From Tenrec ecaudatus (lineage: Eukaryota > Chordata > Mammalia > Afrosoricida > Tenrecidae), in contig NC_134539.1 in assembly GCF_050624435.1 (NCBI RefSeq), positions 41,386,001-41,450,000 on the forward strand: a stretch of 64,000 bases of DNA. Reading direction: 5' to 3'. Shown here piece after piece: positions 34,326-45,340 of the stretch (positions are counted from its first letter, which is position 1; each line of letters starts with the position of its first letter). The translations under genes were made by a program, and so were the position numbers. Under the pieces are notes generated by a model that did no database searches, was not told the DNA's origin, and was given only the letters and a program-made list of their open reading frames with translations.

Positions 34326-34793
34326 TGTGGTAATTACATAATTTTATGTCAACTTGAAGCTATATAAAAATATAAGGTAGGGATGGTATTCAATCTGTCT
34401 ACAGGTCACAGCTAATGGTCTCTCCTTGTGGGGGTGGCCTTCTCATAAGGAGGGCCCTGGGAACCTCTCTCCCCACCCCTCTGCCTTCACCTTCCTGCTG
34501 GCTGACCCTCATTGCTGCCAGAGCCCAGTGATACATCCATTGGATCCATATGACTTGCACCCACAAACCTGTGATATTTCTTAATTCTACAATACTTGGG
34601 ACTGTGTGAATCTGAAGAGGGACTTATGGGCACTATCGAAATTATGGACTTGAGTTGGACTGGGCTGGAATGTTTTCTTGATATATAGTTAAATATCAAT
34701 ACATATATTATATATTATATATGTATGTATATATATATTGATGTGTGTATATGTGTCACTGAATTTGTTTGGCTAGTCAATCCAGCCTAACAG
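34326..34793 (+). mobile_element. Solo-LTR-like fossil
   Basis: Starts TGTGGTAATTACATAATTTT and ends tcaatccagcctaacag. Shares with the 2610 copy ccttctcataaggagggccc, ttcaccttcctgctggctga and ggacttgagttggactgggc. An expanded AT/GT simple repeat lies in its 3' part (about 34700-34755). ERVL/MaLR-class by inference. Old and non-coding. Confidence 0.6.
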
Positions 34794-35379
34794 AATATAT
34801 AATATGCATGATGACTTCATCAAAAATTTTACTCTGCATGTATGTATAATTTTATAGGTATTGCTATATTAGTGAACTTCATCCCTTTAAATGTGTTTCT
34901 CTCATTTATTTATTTTTAGTGCTTTATTTCAGTCTATTGTAGGACTCTATCACAAGATTTACTTACTATTATCCTGTTGATCACCTTTTTTTCCTTTCCA
35001 AACAGCACTGCTAGAAGTAAGCCTTGAGCATATCCACTTTAGCACTCGGGGAAGATTTATCCTCTGGAGGACAAGTTAGAGAGGTAAGGCACACGATCTT
35101 CAGCTTTACTCCCTATTACTAATTACACCAGGTACACACATACGCATTCCTTTTCTCTTCAAGGTTCTTTCTAAATGACGTTATGTGCTTCTGTCTTATC
35201 ATGTAAGCAACCGCTACGTTAATGGTGCTTCTTTTTCCTCGTGATTTAGAGCTCACTGTGGCACTCAGCTCCAGTCGCTGCCAAAGTCTTCATCAACATC
35301 ATGGGTGATATTGTGAAACAGGGAGGACTGCATTCACGCCTCTTCCATGGCATACAGCAAGGAAGAGGCTTGTTTTCAT
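34794..35379. other. Intergenic, nothing recognised
   Basis: About 590 bp without recognised features. Confidence 0.45.
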
Positions 35380-35536
35380 GGGGAGGTGGAAATCAGGAAT
35401 GCTACCATAGGGAACCTTTGTCTGCTCTCACTGGGAGGGAATGTGCCATGCTTTCTCCTGTGGAACTTCCGGTTGGTTTGAATCGCCAACATTTAAGTTA
35501 GCTGCTCAGCGCTTAATTGCTGTGCCACCAGGACTA
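35380..35536 (-). mobile_element. SINE fragment, head end
   Basis: Reverse fragment best seen at its right: gtttgaatcgccaacattta, agttagctgctcagcgctta and gctgtgccaccaggact. The left half is poorly preserved. Confidence 0.6.
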
Positions 35537-35719
35537 CATATCCTTAAAGTTGGAAAGAGATACCTTGGGTCTTTAATGCATAAGGATCTAGCAAATTTTG
35601 TCCTCATCCCCACCACCATGTCTGTAACCGATCACTATTTCTCGCTCCTCCTTTGATTCTTAAACTTCCATCTAAAGTCATCTTGGCCTGATAGAGTCGG
35701 AAGACATTAACTTCTAAAA

Positions 35720-35875
35720 CTCTAAGTTGTCTTATTTCTACAGCTAAGGCAAGTGGGAATCAGAGAGGCAAACTGCTTTCTTGATGCAACGGCAGCCAAG
35801 CTAGTAAGTAGCAAAACATGGGGTGAAACTCATTCACCCTGCTTTTTAGCAAAATGCTCTTTCTACTGTCCCATT
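35720..35875 (-). mobile_element. MIR relic
   Basis: gcaagtgggaatcagagagg and gccaagctagtaagtagcaa followed by gctctttctactgtcc match the layout of a reversed MIR. Diverged. Confidence 0.5.
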
Positions 35876-36039
35876 CTTCTGAAATGGTTCTCCCTAGTTC
35901 CTCTAGTTTTTTCCCGAGATTGTATTGGTATCTGCCAAACAGAATTGGATTTTGTGATGCAGTCCTAAAAACATTGTTATATGAACATGAACTTTAGTCC
36001 CATCAATGAATAGGTCGTCTGCATGCAATTCACAGAGTT

Positions 36040-36175
36040 TCAGGAACCTTCAAAGAGTTAGCTCATCACTCTCCGGTGTCAGATGAGACAAAGGTGAAAA
36101 GTAAAATCTAAAGAGGTTAAGTTATTTGCCCCGTGCCACACTGCTGGTAAGAGCAGAGCCACGATCACATTGCTT
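36040..36175 (-). mobile_element. MIR relic
   Basis: gatgagacaaaggtgaaaag, taaagaggttaagttatttg and ccccgtgccacactgctggt correspond to the reversed MIR core. Confidence 0.6.
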
Positions 36176-36359
36176 TTCCCCTTAGTCAAACATACAGATA
36201 AAATAAAAATCAGCTACCAAATCCAAGCACAGAGGAATAGCCCTGGTTAAAATAGAATTATCTGGTTTTGCAACCTAAGTGTCTACCAACAGAATAATAG
36301 ATAGATGGTGTAATCCTGCAATGGATGGTGTATTAGCAATGAAAGAACTATCAAAAAAT

Positions 36360-36542
36360 AAAACTGCAATCACTGCCGTCGAGTTGTTTCTGACGCATAG
36401 CAACCCTATCCGTGGTTTCTGAAGCTGTAGATCTTTATGGGCACAGATGGATTCATTTTTCCCTTGAAGCAGCTGATAGGTTTGAACTGACTGCTTAGTG
36501 AATAGAAGCCCAACATTTACCCACAGCACCACTAAGGCTCGC
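36360..36542 (-). mobile_element. AfroSINE-type SINE
   Basis: Reverse copy: ctgcaatcactgccgtcgag, tgacgcatagcaaccctatc, tttctgaagctgtagatctt, gcagctgataggtttgaact and caccactaaggctc. Confidence 0.8.
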
Positions 36543-36734
36543 AGATGAACTAACATATTACTAATATGCATGAAGGTAAAAATATTTGTAAAAGAATCAT
36601 TTTAAAATGTATTAGATTGTATAATTTTATGAAAGTTTGGCAACATTGTCTAATATTATGAGGCATTATCTTTAATAGAAGCAAGTATGTTATCATTTCA
36701 ATGATGTACCTTGCATTAGATTATATCTTTATTT

Positions 36735-36825
36735 GTACCTTGCCTAATTCCCTTACAGAATGCTCCATGAAAGCATGGACTTTAACTCCCATATAAGGGC
36801 TCAGCAAATATTTTAAAATAAAAAT
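36735..36825 (+). mobile_element. L2 3' end relic
   Basis: tgctccatgaaagcatggac, then aagggctcagcaaatatttt, the order of the L2 terminus. Short. Confidence 0.5.
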
Positions 36826-37112
36826 AAATTTTATGCAATTTATGTAATAATTTCAAATAGTTTGCATCTCATGAAAGTGCTTTGATGTACAATATTTAAT
36901 AGTAATATTTGTGCACATTTCTCCTTTTTGAGAATAAGATTCTGTTTTGAAGATGATATGTCATGCTACAAGTAAAAAGAGAATAGTGCAAGCCAAATGT
37001 CAGCATTTGGTAAAACATAATTATTGTTCAGCTTAAGTGAATGAAAGCACAGATTTTGCTCCATTGTCATAATAAATTTGTATATTTATATGTAATCAAT
37101 TAGGCTATCTGT
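36826..37112. other. AT-rich segment, possible conserved element
   Basis: About 290 bp of AT-rich sequence with long A/T words (atgcaatttatgtaataatt, ggtaaaacataattattgtt) and no recognised repeat. A candidate conserved non-coding element, by appearance only. Confidence 0.3.
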
Positions 37113-37133
37113 ATATATATATATATATATATT
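37113..37133. repeat. (TA)n microsatellite
   Basis: About ten TA units immediately before a SINE tail. Confidence 0.9.
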
Positions 37134-37137
37134 TAAA

Positions 37138-37324
37138 AGTCATGCCATTGAGTAGATGCCCGCTCATAGTGCCCACCAAGAAGACAGTGTAGAACTTTCC
37201 CCTTGTGTTCCCAAGAATGTAACTCTATATGGAAGCAGAATATCCAGCTTTCTCTCACAGAGCATCTAGTGGCCTCAAACTTCTGACCTTGCTGTTAGTT
37301 GCTCAACATGTAATCACTATGTAC
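37138..37324 (-). mobile_element. AfroSINE-type SINE
   Basis: Reverse copy: agtcatgccattgagtagat, agtgtagaactttccccttg, cccaagaatgtaactctata, gcctcaaacttctgaccttg and gctcaacatgtaatcactat. The terminal head is lost. Confidence 0.7.
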
Positions 37325-38234
37325 AGTTAGATTAAAATACAAATAAATATACAGGGTAGTTTACATTTTCAAAATGTGTATTGTATGGGAAGAATTTTGT
37401 GTTTCTCTCCTGGAGTTAAAAATGGTGTCTATTAGATCAATAAAACCAGATCTAAGTTGATTATAATTCTATTCTAGGAAGTGCCATCCTGCTGGACACA
37501 AACACATAAAAAATTAATCATTTTCTGGAATAGATACACAGTTCACAGAAGCATTTTGATCACATGTTGAGCTACGTCTTAGTCTTGCTCACTTAGATTC
37601 ATACACACATTCCAGATAAGAAAAAAGAAGCATGGCATATAAAATATGACTTTAGGTTTTAGTTCTGTAAAGCATTTGCATATAAAATATGAATATGTAT
37701 ATCTATAACCTAAGGATGTATTCAACCAGAGCAAACCTTTTAAATCTTGTCGTTGCTTCACTGCTTTTCTTTGGCAGATTTCCCCATATGCTCCGGTATG
37801 TTTTCTGAATTCCCATTGTGAATTGTAATACTTTTAAATCAGAAAGTCCATAAAAGAGAAATTAATGAAAGCTTGTATTTTCTCCTGTAGGAATTGTTCC
37901 TATCTGTAACTTAATACATGTTCTGATTATTTGCAAAGATGAATCTTTGGATCCCCGATTTAAATTTAATATGTTTACAATATGTCATAAATTGGGCACA
38001 ATTTGCACCTTTGCTAATGTTGCTCTGACTGGAGTCCCTTTTTCTATTTCTGCCTCCACTCGCCCATGATCACCTAAGGAAAAGTCAAATCATCTCCAGA
38101 AACAACTGGTTTCTCCTCTACACTCACTTTACGGTTTACCCATTCTCTAAGAAATTTCCACTCCTATATCTCTGTGTTCCTTTATAGCTTAAACATATAT
38201 TTATCATAACCCTGCAACTTCTTTTGTACTTTTC
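37325..38234. other. Intergenic, nothing recognised
   Basis: About 900 bp of AT-rich sequence without recognised features. Confidence 0.45.
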
Positions 38235-38330
38235 CAAATATAAGCCCCTTGAGATTAGTAGTTCTGTCCAATTCATCTTTGTATTTCGGAGAGTAGGTGC
38301 TCTGTGGTTATTTCGTTGAGATGATGATGA
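38235..38330 (+). mobile_element. L2 3' end relic
   Basis: aagccccttgagattagtag, tctgtccaattcatctttgt and gagagtaggtgctctgtggt follow the L2 end. Confidence 0.55.
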
Positions 38331-38428
38331 AGAAGGAGAGAAGGAAGAACAAATGGGCAGAAGAAGAGGAGGAAGGAAAGAAGAGAAGTTGGGAGGCGGG
38401 AAAGAGGATAGAGGGTGAAAGGAGGGAA
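38328..38428. repeat. Purine-rich low-complexity tract
   Basis: About 100 bp consisting almost only of G and A on the + strand (gatgatgatgaagaaggaga onward). Confidence 0.9.
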
Positions 38429-38549
38429 TAGCTATTTTAGAGTGGTTTCTTTATTATTTATTGCTGCCGAGTATGACAATAATTACACGATTTTCCTTTC
38501 CTTGGTCTCAATTTCTCTATAATATGAAGATAATAAATTTAAAACCTCC

Positions 38550-38700
38550 TTAACTATCACACCTATGAGTCAGAATCAACTCTGCACTAGTTAATTTGCT
38601 TTTGTTTTGGATCTATCTCAAATGGGTTGTGTGAATAACATGAATCAACTCAAAATCAGACTCACTGTCATCCAGTTGATTTAGACTCCGCATAGTAGAT
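38550..38700. mobile_element. Two abutting SINE tail traces
   Basis: Near 38560-38600, cctatgagtcagaatcaact looks like a forward SINE tail. At 38650-38700, agactcactgtcatccagtt looks like the start of a reversed one. Both are too short for a firm call. Confidence 0.35.
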
Positions 38701-39299
38701 TTTAAATTACTTATAAATGATATGAGGCTACAGAGATGCAATTTAATATAATTATCAGCAAAGATTATTATTACCTTGGAAAGGAATGTGTAGAATATTA
38801 AGAAAGCAGGGTCTCTGCTCCCAAGGAGTAATGACATATCCTGGCACATAGCTTTTTGTTATCCAGCTATATGAAAATTAGTGCTGCGTTATATGTAACA
38901 AAAAGCTTAGAAATGTAAACAGAAGGACTTAGAGTGGGAGGGCAAAATGAAAATCAAGAATCGGATTTTTAAAAATTTTGTAACATTTTTTTCCTTATCT
39001 AGCCTTCTGAGCAGTCCTGATCTGAAGGATAATTCCAAATATATATGTAAATGGCACAACTTGGTCTAATTAGCTTCAAACATGGATGCTTTCTCCCTTA
39101 TATATTATACATAATAGACACTACGGGGTATAAATGTTTGCAAGATATAAAAGTTTTTAAAGAACTAGTTCGGGGATTCTTTACATTAGTATCCCATAAG
39201 TAACCATCACAGCACTTTGTAAATAGAAGGATACATGCTTACAGAATGTAAATACATAAGCATTTACATAAATAAACATATAAAGTGAAAATATAAGAT
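38701..39299. other. Intergenic, nothing recognised
   Basis: AT-rich sequence without recognised features. Confidence 0.45.
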
Positions 39300-39313
39300 G
39301 AAATATACAATCT
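39300..39313. repeat. Target-site duplication, left
   Basis: GAAATATACAATCT, identical to 39518-39531. Confidence 0.9.
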
Positions 39314-39517
39314 CAAAAATAATAAGAATTTATAAACTATCAAGGGTTTATGAAGGAGGGAGGGGGAAAATAAGGAGCTGATACCAAGGGCTCAAATCGA
39401 AAGAAAATGTTTTGAAGATTATGATGGCATCAAATGTACAAAAATGCTTGACACCATGGATGGATGTATGGATTGTGATAAGAGTTGTATGAGCCCCAAT
39501 AAAATGATTTGCAAAAA
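39314..39517 (+). mobile_element. L1 3' end insertion with perfect 14-bp TSD
   Basis: Forward, severely 5'-truncated copy of the tenrec-type L1: tttataaactatcaagggtt, ggctcaaatcgaaagaaaat, gtatggattgtgataagagt and tgtatgagccccaataaaat, ending in an ATGATTTGCAAAAA tail. Only 204 bp were copied, entirely 3' UTR. Confidence 0.93.
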
Positions 39518-39531
39518 GAAATATACAATCT
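39518..39531. repeat. Target-site duplication, right
   Basis: Second copy of GAAATATACAATCT. Confidence 0.9.
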
Positions 39532-42500
39532 GAATCAGGCAGATGGTTTTAAAGAAATCAGTGAATTTTTTAACTTGTTTTTAATTGAAAATCAAACTAT
39601 CAATTTGACTGGCTTTAAATTCTTCCCTCTCTAGGTTCAGAGATCTGCCCCCTTGGTCTGTTATTGCAACTTACTAAATATCCCAGGCGTCTCCGAGTCT
39701 TCTCGGCGGCACATTTTAAGAGGGTAATTTCCTGAGTCCTTGTGGTAAACCGTTGTGTTGCGATGCGAATGTAGTGATATGAGTTGCTCCCGGTAGAATA
39801 GTTAAGTTCTAGTTCTACATGCTCACAGGTCTCTCCTTCCCTCTAACAGTATTCTGCAAAATTCTAGGTAGTGGCTCCTCCATAACCTGGCTTCTCTGGT
39901 GACTATGATAAGCCGAAATACTCTCGCCCTGTGCTGATCTATAGTGAATTTATGACATCTACAAAATATCTTTGTTGCCTTATCAGCTCTTGGCTGTGTG
40001 TGAATATGTGCAGGTTTTTTTCTCACCTCCCTCCACCCGCCCCGCCCCCCCGAACAACTTCCTGAAACAGACTGACTGATAGAAGCCCTGATACAGTGAC
40101 CAGAAGTGATTTATAAGTTGGGAAAATATTGAGAGCAAAAGAATCATGGCTCAGACACAATTTCTCTCCCTTCAAACTCTTTGCCAGTGGACTCTAAATT
40201 GATTTATTAATTCACCACTAAACTTGAGACACCAAATTGTTATCATAGAGCGTACAAGTCGCTTCTTGTAATAACTTAATTCTATGTATTCTTTTTAAGA
40301 TTTTCAAATATGATATTAAACTACTTTAAAATGCCCTATTGTGTCTCAGATTGGATCTGTAATTTGCATAGCTGGGTTCCTCAGCACAAAGACTCCGAGA
40401 CAGTGAATTGCATGCAGAAAGGGCCAGAGGACAAAACTGAATGGTGGGTGAGACCAGCACAGCAAAGCCTCATGTAACGGCATGAAGACTATGTCTAGGC
40501 CCTTTAGAGTTGTCCTGGTTGAAAAGGGGCTGTGGCATTTGTATCTAATCCCTGCATGATCTGTGGCATTTGTATCTAATCCCGTGATTAGACATGGGGG
40601 CTCACAAAAGTATAACTCTTTTCAGTAAGCTAACTTCCCCCAGAGGAGGGAAAGGCCTGGTCTGCGCCAGTCAATGTTCGACAGCTGGGGAACCAGAGCT
40701 TCTGTCTGCAAGAGAACTTGGCAGTGCAACAAACATCCACCATAACAGTGGAATATTTAATATTTCATTCAAATGCAAATACACTCATTGACAGCCTGCC
40801 ACCAGAATATTTCCTATGCAAACCACACCTCTTGTGTCTTGTCCACAAGGCTCTGCTCACTTAGACTACTATTTTCCTACCTTCAGCTGTCATCAGCATA
40901 TTTACCCTTAAGGATTTGGCTCTAAGAGCCTCTAGGAAAATTCTCCTAGGAAAATTTTTCTCTTGGTATTTCTCTCCATGATCTCCCCTTCTCCTGAGCT
41001 GACTTGGCACTTCATCCCTGCCCCCTTGTTATGAATGTGTCCTGTGTGAGGAGGAGGTCTTTTAGGTGGATGACAGTGGAGCTCCTCCTTCAAACTGGAG
41101 AAGCTAAAATGGGAGGCGGTGTGTGTGTGTAAGCATTGGAGGGAGGAAACAATTGTGTGAGATGGGGGATTAAGACAGAGCTACTCTCGGTGACACTTGT
41201 TTTGTTTCTCTGGGATCTCACACTTAAGACACCACGCCAATGAGTCAGAAAATGAGTGGCATATTTTGTAAGTCAGACCCTCCTCCCTTGTCACCATTCT
41301 TTCATAACTGTTGGCCCATTATTACTCCTGGAACTTTAATAAGGAACCGTTTAAATGTTGCCATCTTGACTTGGCCTTGCATCTGAGGACAGATCACTTC
41401 TATTTCTTCTTAAGCCGTTTTTCCTCATTCCCTACCCAATTCCATCTTCATCCCAGGCTGAAGCCTGCATTGTAGCTGCGGTGTTCATTGTTGCGGGGCT
41501 TCTCTAGGGAGAGGAGGTGTAAGAAAGTAAGAAGAGACTGACCTCAGAGCAAAACTCCTCTGTCCCAGTTAGAAATCCTCCCAACCGAGCCAACCTTTCA
41601 TGATCTGTTTTAGCTTTTATTTTGCAAGGAAAGAATTTCTTTAGGCTTTCAATTAAAATTGTTTGTGCACAAATCTTATTTCCTCATTAGAACTTAAATT
41701 ACATGAGATAAAGACTAAATTTAGGAAAATCACTAGAAGCCTTCATTTCCCCATTAACAAAATAAGTGGCTATAATTCTTCAAAGATTCTTTCGTCGGCA
41801 GAACTTGCCTATTTTCTGTGAGTCAGCCTGAAACGTTAGGATGTCACAGTTCTAGAAATGTTGAGCACACCTTATCTCCAATTTCCATATTAGTTTCCTG
41901 GCAGATATGCTGCCTACGTCTTTTTCTTACTGTCAAGTGAGCTAACCGCCCTGCAATGGGGGGAGAGAATAACAAAAAGAAAGTACAGCATAGAAATTTC
42001 ATAACAGCCGCCAACAGGAACTCACTCAGGGGCAATTTGACTTAAAGCAGCAGGAAATTTTAAAAGAAAAAGAGAAAATGCGATCTCTTTTGTCGTTTGT
42101 TTTCTGTTGCCTCTTTAAACAAGCAAACTCTACCTCCCCAAAGACACTCCCCTACAAAGAAACACATTGCACAGCTTGACCTGTAATTTAAATCACAATT
42201 AAGCTTCCAGCTAGATGTATCTTTGTCATAAATCTGCTATAAGTCCCTGCGTTCCCTTAAATTCCCTTATCCCCTTAAACAGCGTGAGCCCAGTTTTATT
42301 TTCCCCAGACATAAAGTGCTGAATTATAGCTTATTTATGAGTTTCATGAATAAGACTAATTTGATTGCCATTTGCAGAGAAACTCTCACCAGGTTATTAT
42401 ACTCAGAGATCCCATTAACTAATAAATATATAAAATGAAAATTACTCCAAATTAGGTTTCCAAGCAGAATTTCAAGCAGTATTTCTCTGCATAAAAAGAT

Positions 42501-42749
42501 GTCACCAACCAGCACCATGAAGGAAACTTCCTGCTACCCCAGTTTATCCCTGTACCAATTCCCTTCACCAATATTAAATAGAATCTGCTTTATAAACATG
42601 GACACACATTCTAGATTGTTACAACATTTATCCCTAATTGGACACGTTTCCTTCATTCCCATAGATTGAGGTCTTTATATGTTTTGCTTGGTCATTGTTG
42701 CTGAGTCCTTATTAGGGGTTTTCCCTTGTTTGATTGGTTTACCTGTAGA
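39532..42749. other. Repeat-poor intergenic stretch
   Basis: About 3.2 kb. No SINE or LINE was recognised. It contains one 31-bp tandem duplication at 40530. The portion from about 41590 to 42560 has mixed AT-rich and moderate-GC blocks and no decay signatures, making it the largest candidate block for conserved non-coding sequence upstream of SMC2. Not tested. Confidence 0.4.
40530..40591. repeat. 31-bp tandem duplication
   Basis: CTGTGGCATTTGTATCTAAT followed by CCC occurs at 40530 and again at 40561, period 31 bp, with no mismatch over 23 bp. Confidence 0.9.
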
Positions 42750-42965
42750 AGGACACCCCAGAAATTACATAGACAATAGCTTTATTGCTGAGAGCCTAGG
42801 AAAACAGACAGGGAGGGTGGAGGAAATGGAGAGTCAACTTCAGTGGGCAAAGAAGGAAGGAAAGGTTCCAAAGCGGATTGTGGCAATGATTATACCACCC
42901 TTCTAGACATACATGAAATGTTGAATTGCATACATTTAATTTTAGCTCCAGAAAATTAATTAAAA
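42750..42965 (+). mobile_element. L1M-like 3' end
   Basis: Purine-rich gggagggtggaggaaatgga segment followed by agcggattgtggcaatgatt, acatgaaatgttgaattgca and tacatttaattttagctcca, the layout of old L1 3' ends. Moderate support. Confidence 0.4.
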
Positions 42966-43009
42966 AAGAACAAAGCAGGAGGGCTCACCCTCTTGTATAG
43001 CAACATATA

Positions 43010-43366
43010 TGATCCAGCCACTGTTATCCAAAACACCTGGTATTGGTTTAACAATAGTTACACAGACCTGTGGAATTGAATTGAGGACTCCAAATTAAAG
43101 CCAGTCATCTAAACACAGGTGATTTTCAACCCTGAGTCAAAGTCCACTCAGTGATACAAATCAGTCTCTTAAAGAAATGGTGCTTTCAAAACCTTTTACC
43201 TGCAAAAAAAATGCAATATGACCATATCTCACATGATAAACAAAAAACCCTAACTCAAAATGAATCAAAAACCCAAATGTTACACCTAAAACCAAAAATT
43301 TCTTGGAAGACAATATAGGAAGAAAGTTATGGGACTTAATTTTTATTTTAAAAAATATTGTATTGT
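43010..43366 (+). mobile_element. Old L1 ORF2 fragment, left part
   Basis: Forward remnant of the L1 ORF2 C-terminal region: acagacctgtggaattgaat, ggtgattttcaaccctgagt, tctcttaaagaaatggtgct, taactcaaaatgaatcaaaa, and atttcttggaagacaatata. Coding frame lost. It is interrupted by the RTE copy that begins next and appears to continue at 48000, though some L1 sequence between the two parts is missing. Confidence 0.75.
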
Positions 43367-43826
43367 TAAATGCGAGTAAATAAGTTCCAATTCATAGTGA
43401 CACAACAGAATGAAATGGCCCAGGCTGCACCATCCTCACAACTGCTCTTGTGTTTAAGTGCATTGCTGCAGCCACTGTGTAAAACCAACCAATTGGGGTC
43501 TTCCTCTTTTTCACCGCCTCTCTGTTTTAGCAAGCATGATGTCCTTCTCCTAGGACTGGTCTCTCCTGACAACATGTCCAAAGTATGTGAGAAAAAGTCT
43601 TGCCATCCCTGCCTCTAAGGAGCATCTGGCAGTACTTCTATGACAGATCAGTGTGTCCTTTTAGCTGTCAGTGGTACTTTCAATAATTTTCTAGCCCAGT
43701 AATTCAGGTGCATCTATTCTTTGGCTTCTAGCCAATATCCAACTTTCATATGCATATGAGACAATGGAAAATACTGTGGTTTGGGTCAGTTGCATCTTAG
43801 TCCTGAAAGTCACATCCTTATATTTC
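43367..43826 (-). mobile_element. RTE LINE 3' part (nest, left)
   Basis: Reverse RTE 3' end: ccaattcatagtgacacaac, ggctgcaccatcctcacaac, gcagccactgtgtaaaacca, catgtccaaagtatgtgaga, and gcatctattctttggcttct, to cacatccttatatttc. The last 16 bp are the left target duplication of the L1 inserted at 43827. Confidence 0.88.
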
Positions 43827-45340
43827 TTCTTTTTAAAACAACAAAAAAATCATTTTATTGGGGGCTCATACAATTCTTATCACAATCCATACATACATCA
43901 TACAGATGTACATTTGCTGACACCTTTGTACATATGTACATTTGTTGACATCATTTGTACATATGTACATTTGCTGACATCAAGCACATATGTACATTTG
44001 TTGCTATCATCATTCTCAAAACATTTGCCTTCTGCTTGAGCCCTTAGTATCAGCTTCTCATTTTCCCCTCCCTCCCCCCTTCACCCTCCCTCACAAACCC
44101 TTCATAATTTATAAATTATTATTATTTTGTCACACCTTACACTGTCTGACGTCTCCCTTCACCCACTTCTCTGTTGTCCATACCCCATGGAGGAGGTTAT
44201 AGGTAGATTCTAGTAATCGGTTCCCCCTTTCTACTCCACATTCCCTCCACCCTCCAGGCATCGCCATTGTCACCACTGGTCCTGAAGAGGTCATCTGTCC
44301 TGGATTCCCTGTGTTTCCAGTTGCTATCTGTACCAGTGTACATCCTCTGGTCTAGCCAAACTTGTAAGGTAGAATTGGGATCATGATATTGGATGGGAGG
44401 AAGCATTTAAGAACTAGAGGAAAGTTATATGTTTCATCGTTGCTACCCTGCACTCTGGTTGGCTCATGTCCCCCCCACAACCCTTCAGTAAGTGGGTGTG
44501 CAGTTGCTTACTGACGGGCTTTGAGTCTCCCCTTTGCACTCACCCTCATTTACAATGATATGATTTTTTTGTTCTTTGATGCCTGACACCTGATCCCTTT
44601 GACACCTCGTGGTCACACAAGCTGATGTGCTTCTTCCATGTGGGCTTTGTTCCTTCTGAGCTAGATGACCGCTTGTTTATCTTCAAGCCTTTAAGACCTC
44701 AGATGATATATCTTTTGATAGTGGGGCACCATCAGCTTTCTTCACTACATTTGCTTAAACATACACTTGTCTTTAGTGAGTGTCGGGAAGGTGTGCATCA
44801 TGGAATGCCAATTTAATAGAACGTGTTCTTGCATTGAGTATGTACTTGAGTGGAGGTCCAATGTCCATCTGCTGCCTTAATGCTAAACCTGTAATAAATC
44901 TACGTAGATCTATTTCTCTACCATCCTATCTAAATATATTTACATATGCACATGCCTATATATTAGGCCTCTATACATACCCTTTGTCACCTAGTTATTT
45001 TCTTATCTCTTTTTACTCTCCTCTTGACCTACTATCATGCTCAGCCTTCATTTGGGTTTCAAGAATTTCTCTCTTGCCATTCCTGAATCCCTACCAGGCC
45101 TCTCACACCCTCCTTGCCACTAATTTTGGATCACTTGTTGCTTCACTGTCCCTGGGTTGGTCAACACCACCTCCTTACCCCTGCCTCCCCCTCTCCTGTG
45201 CCCCCCTGGAACCACTGGTTCTGTTGTTTTCTCCTCCAGACTATCCATCCAGCCTATGTTATCTGGATATATCTGTAGAGATAATAACATGCATCGAAAA
45301 ACAAGGCATAGCAAGACAGGCGACGAATGAGAACACAGCG
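43827..45340 (-). mobile_element. L1 3' UTR insertion nested in RTE
   Basis: Reverse tenrec-type L1 3' UTR, 1514 bp, the longest copy in the window. The left end is tcattttattgggggctcat (reversed AATAAAATGA end). It continues with acccttcataatttataaat, ccaaacttgtaaggtagaat, gtgggctttgttccttctga, the ttgatagtggggcaccatca segment, ttgcattgagtatgtacttg, and a far end (ataataacatgcatcgaaaa) not reached by the shorter copies. Target duplications of 16 bp with one mismatch flank it (43811-43826 and 45341-45356). A 193-codon + frame within is UTR read by chance. Confidence 0.93.
43912..44010. repeat. 29-bp minisatellite in L1 3' UTR
   Basis: About 3.5 copies of a unit like tttgtacatatgtacatttg-ytgacatca, units at 43925, 43954 and 43983. 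It is absent from the 30.4 kb copy at the corresponding place, so it arose after insertion or in this source lineage. Confidence 0.9.

Noticed and set aside
43912-44010. CRISPR-like array
   Set aside because: Regular 29-bp period, but units are contiguous without unique spacers and sit in a LINE 3' UTR in a mammalian genome. It is a minisatellite.
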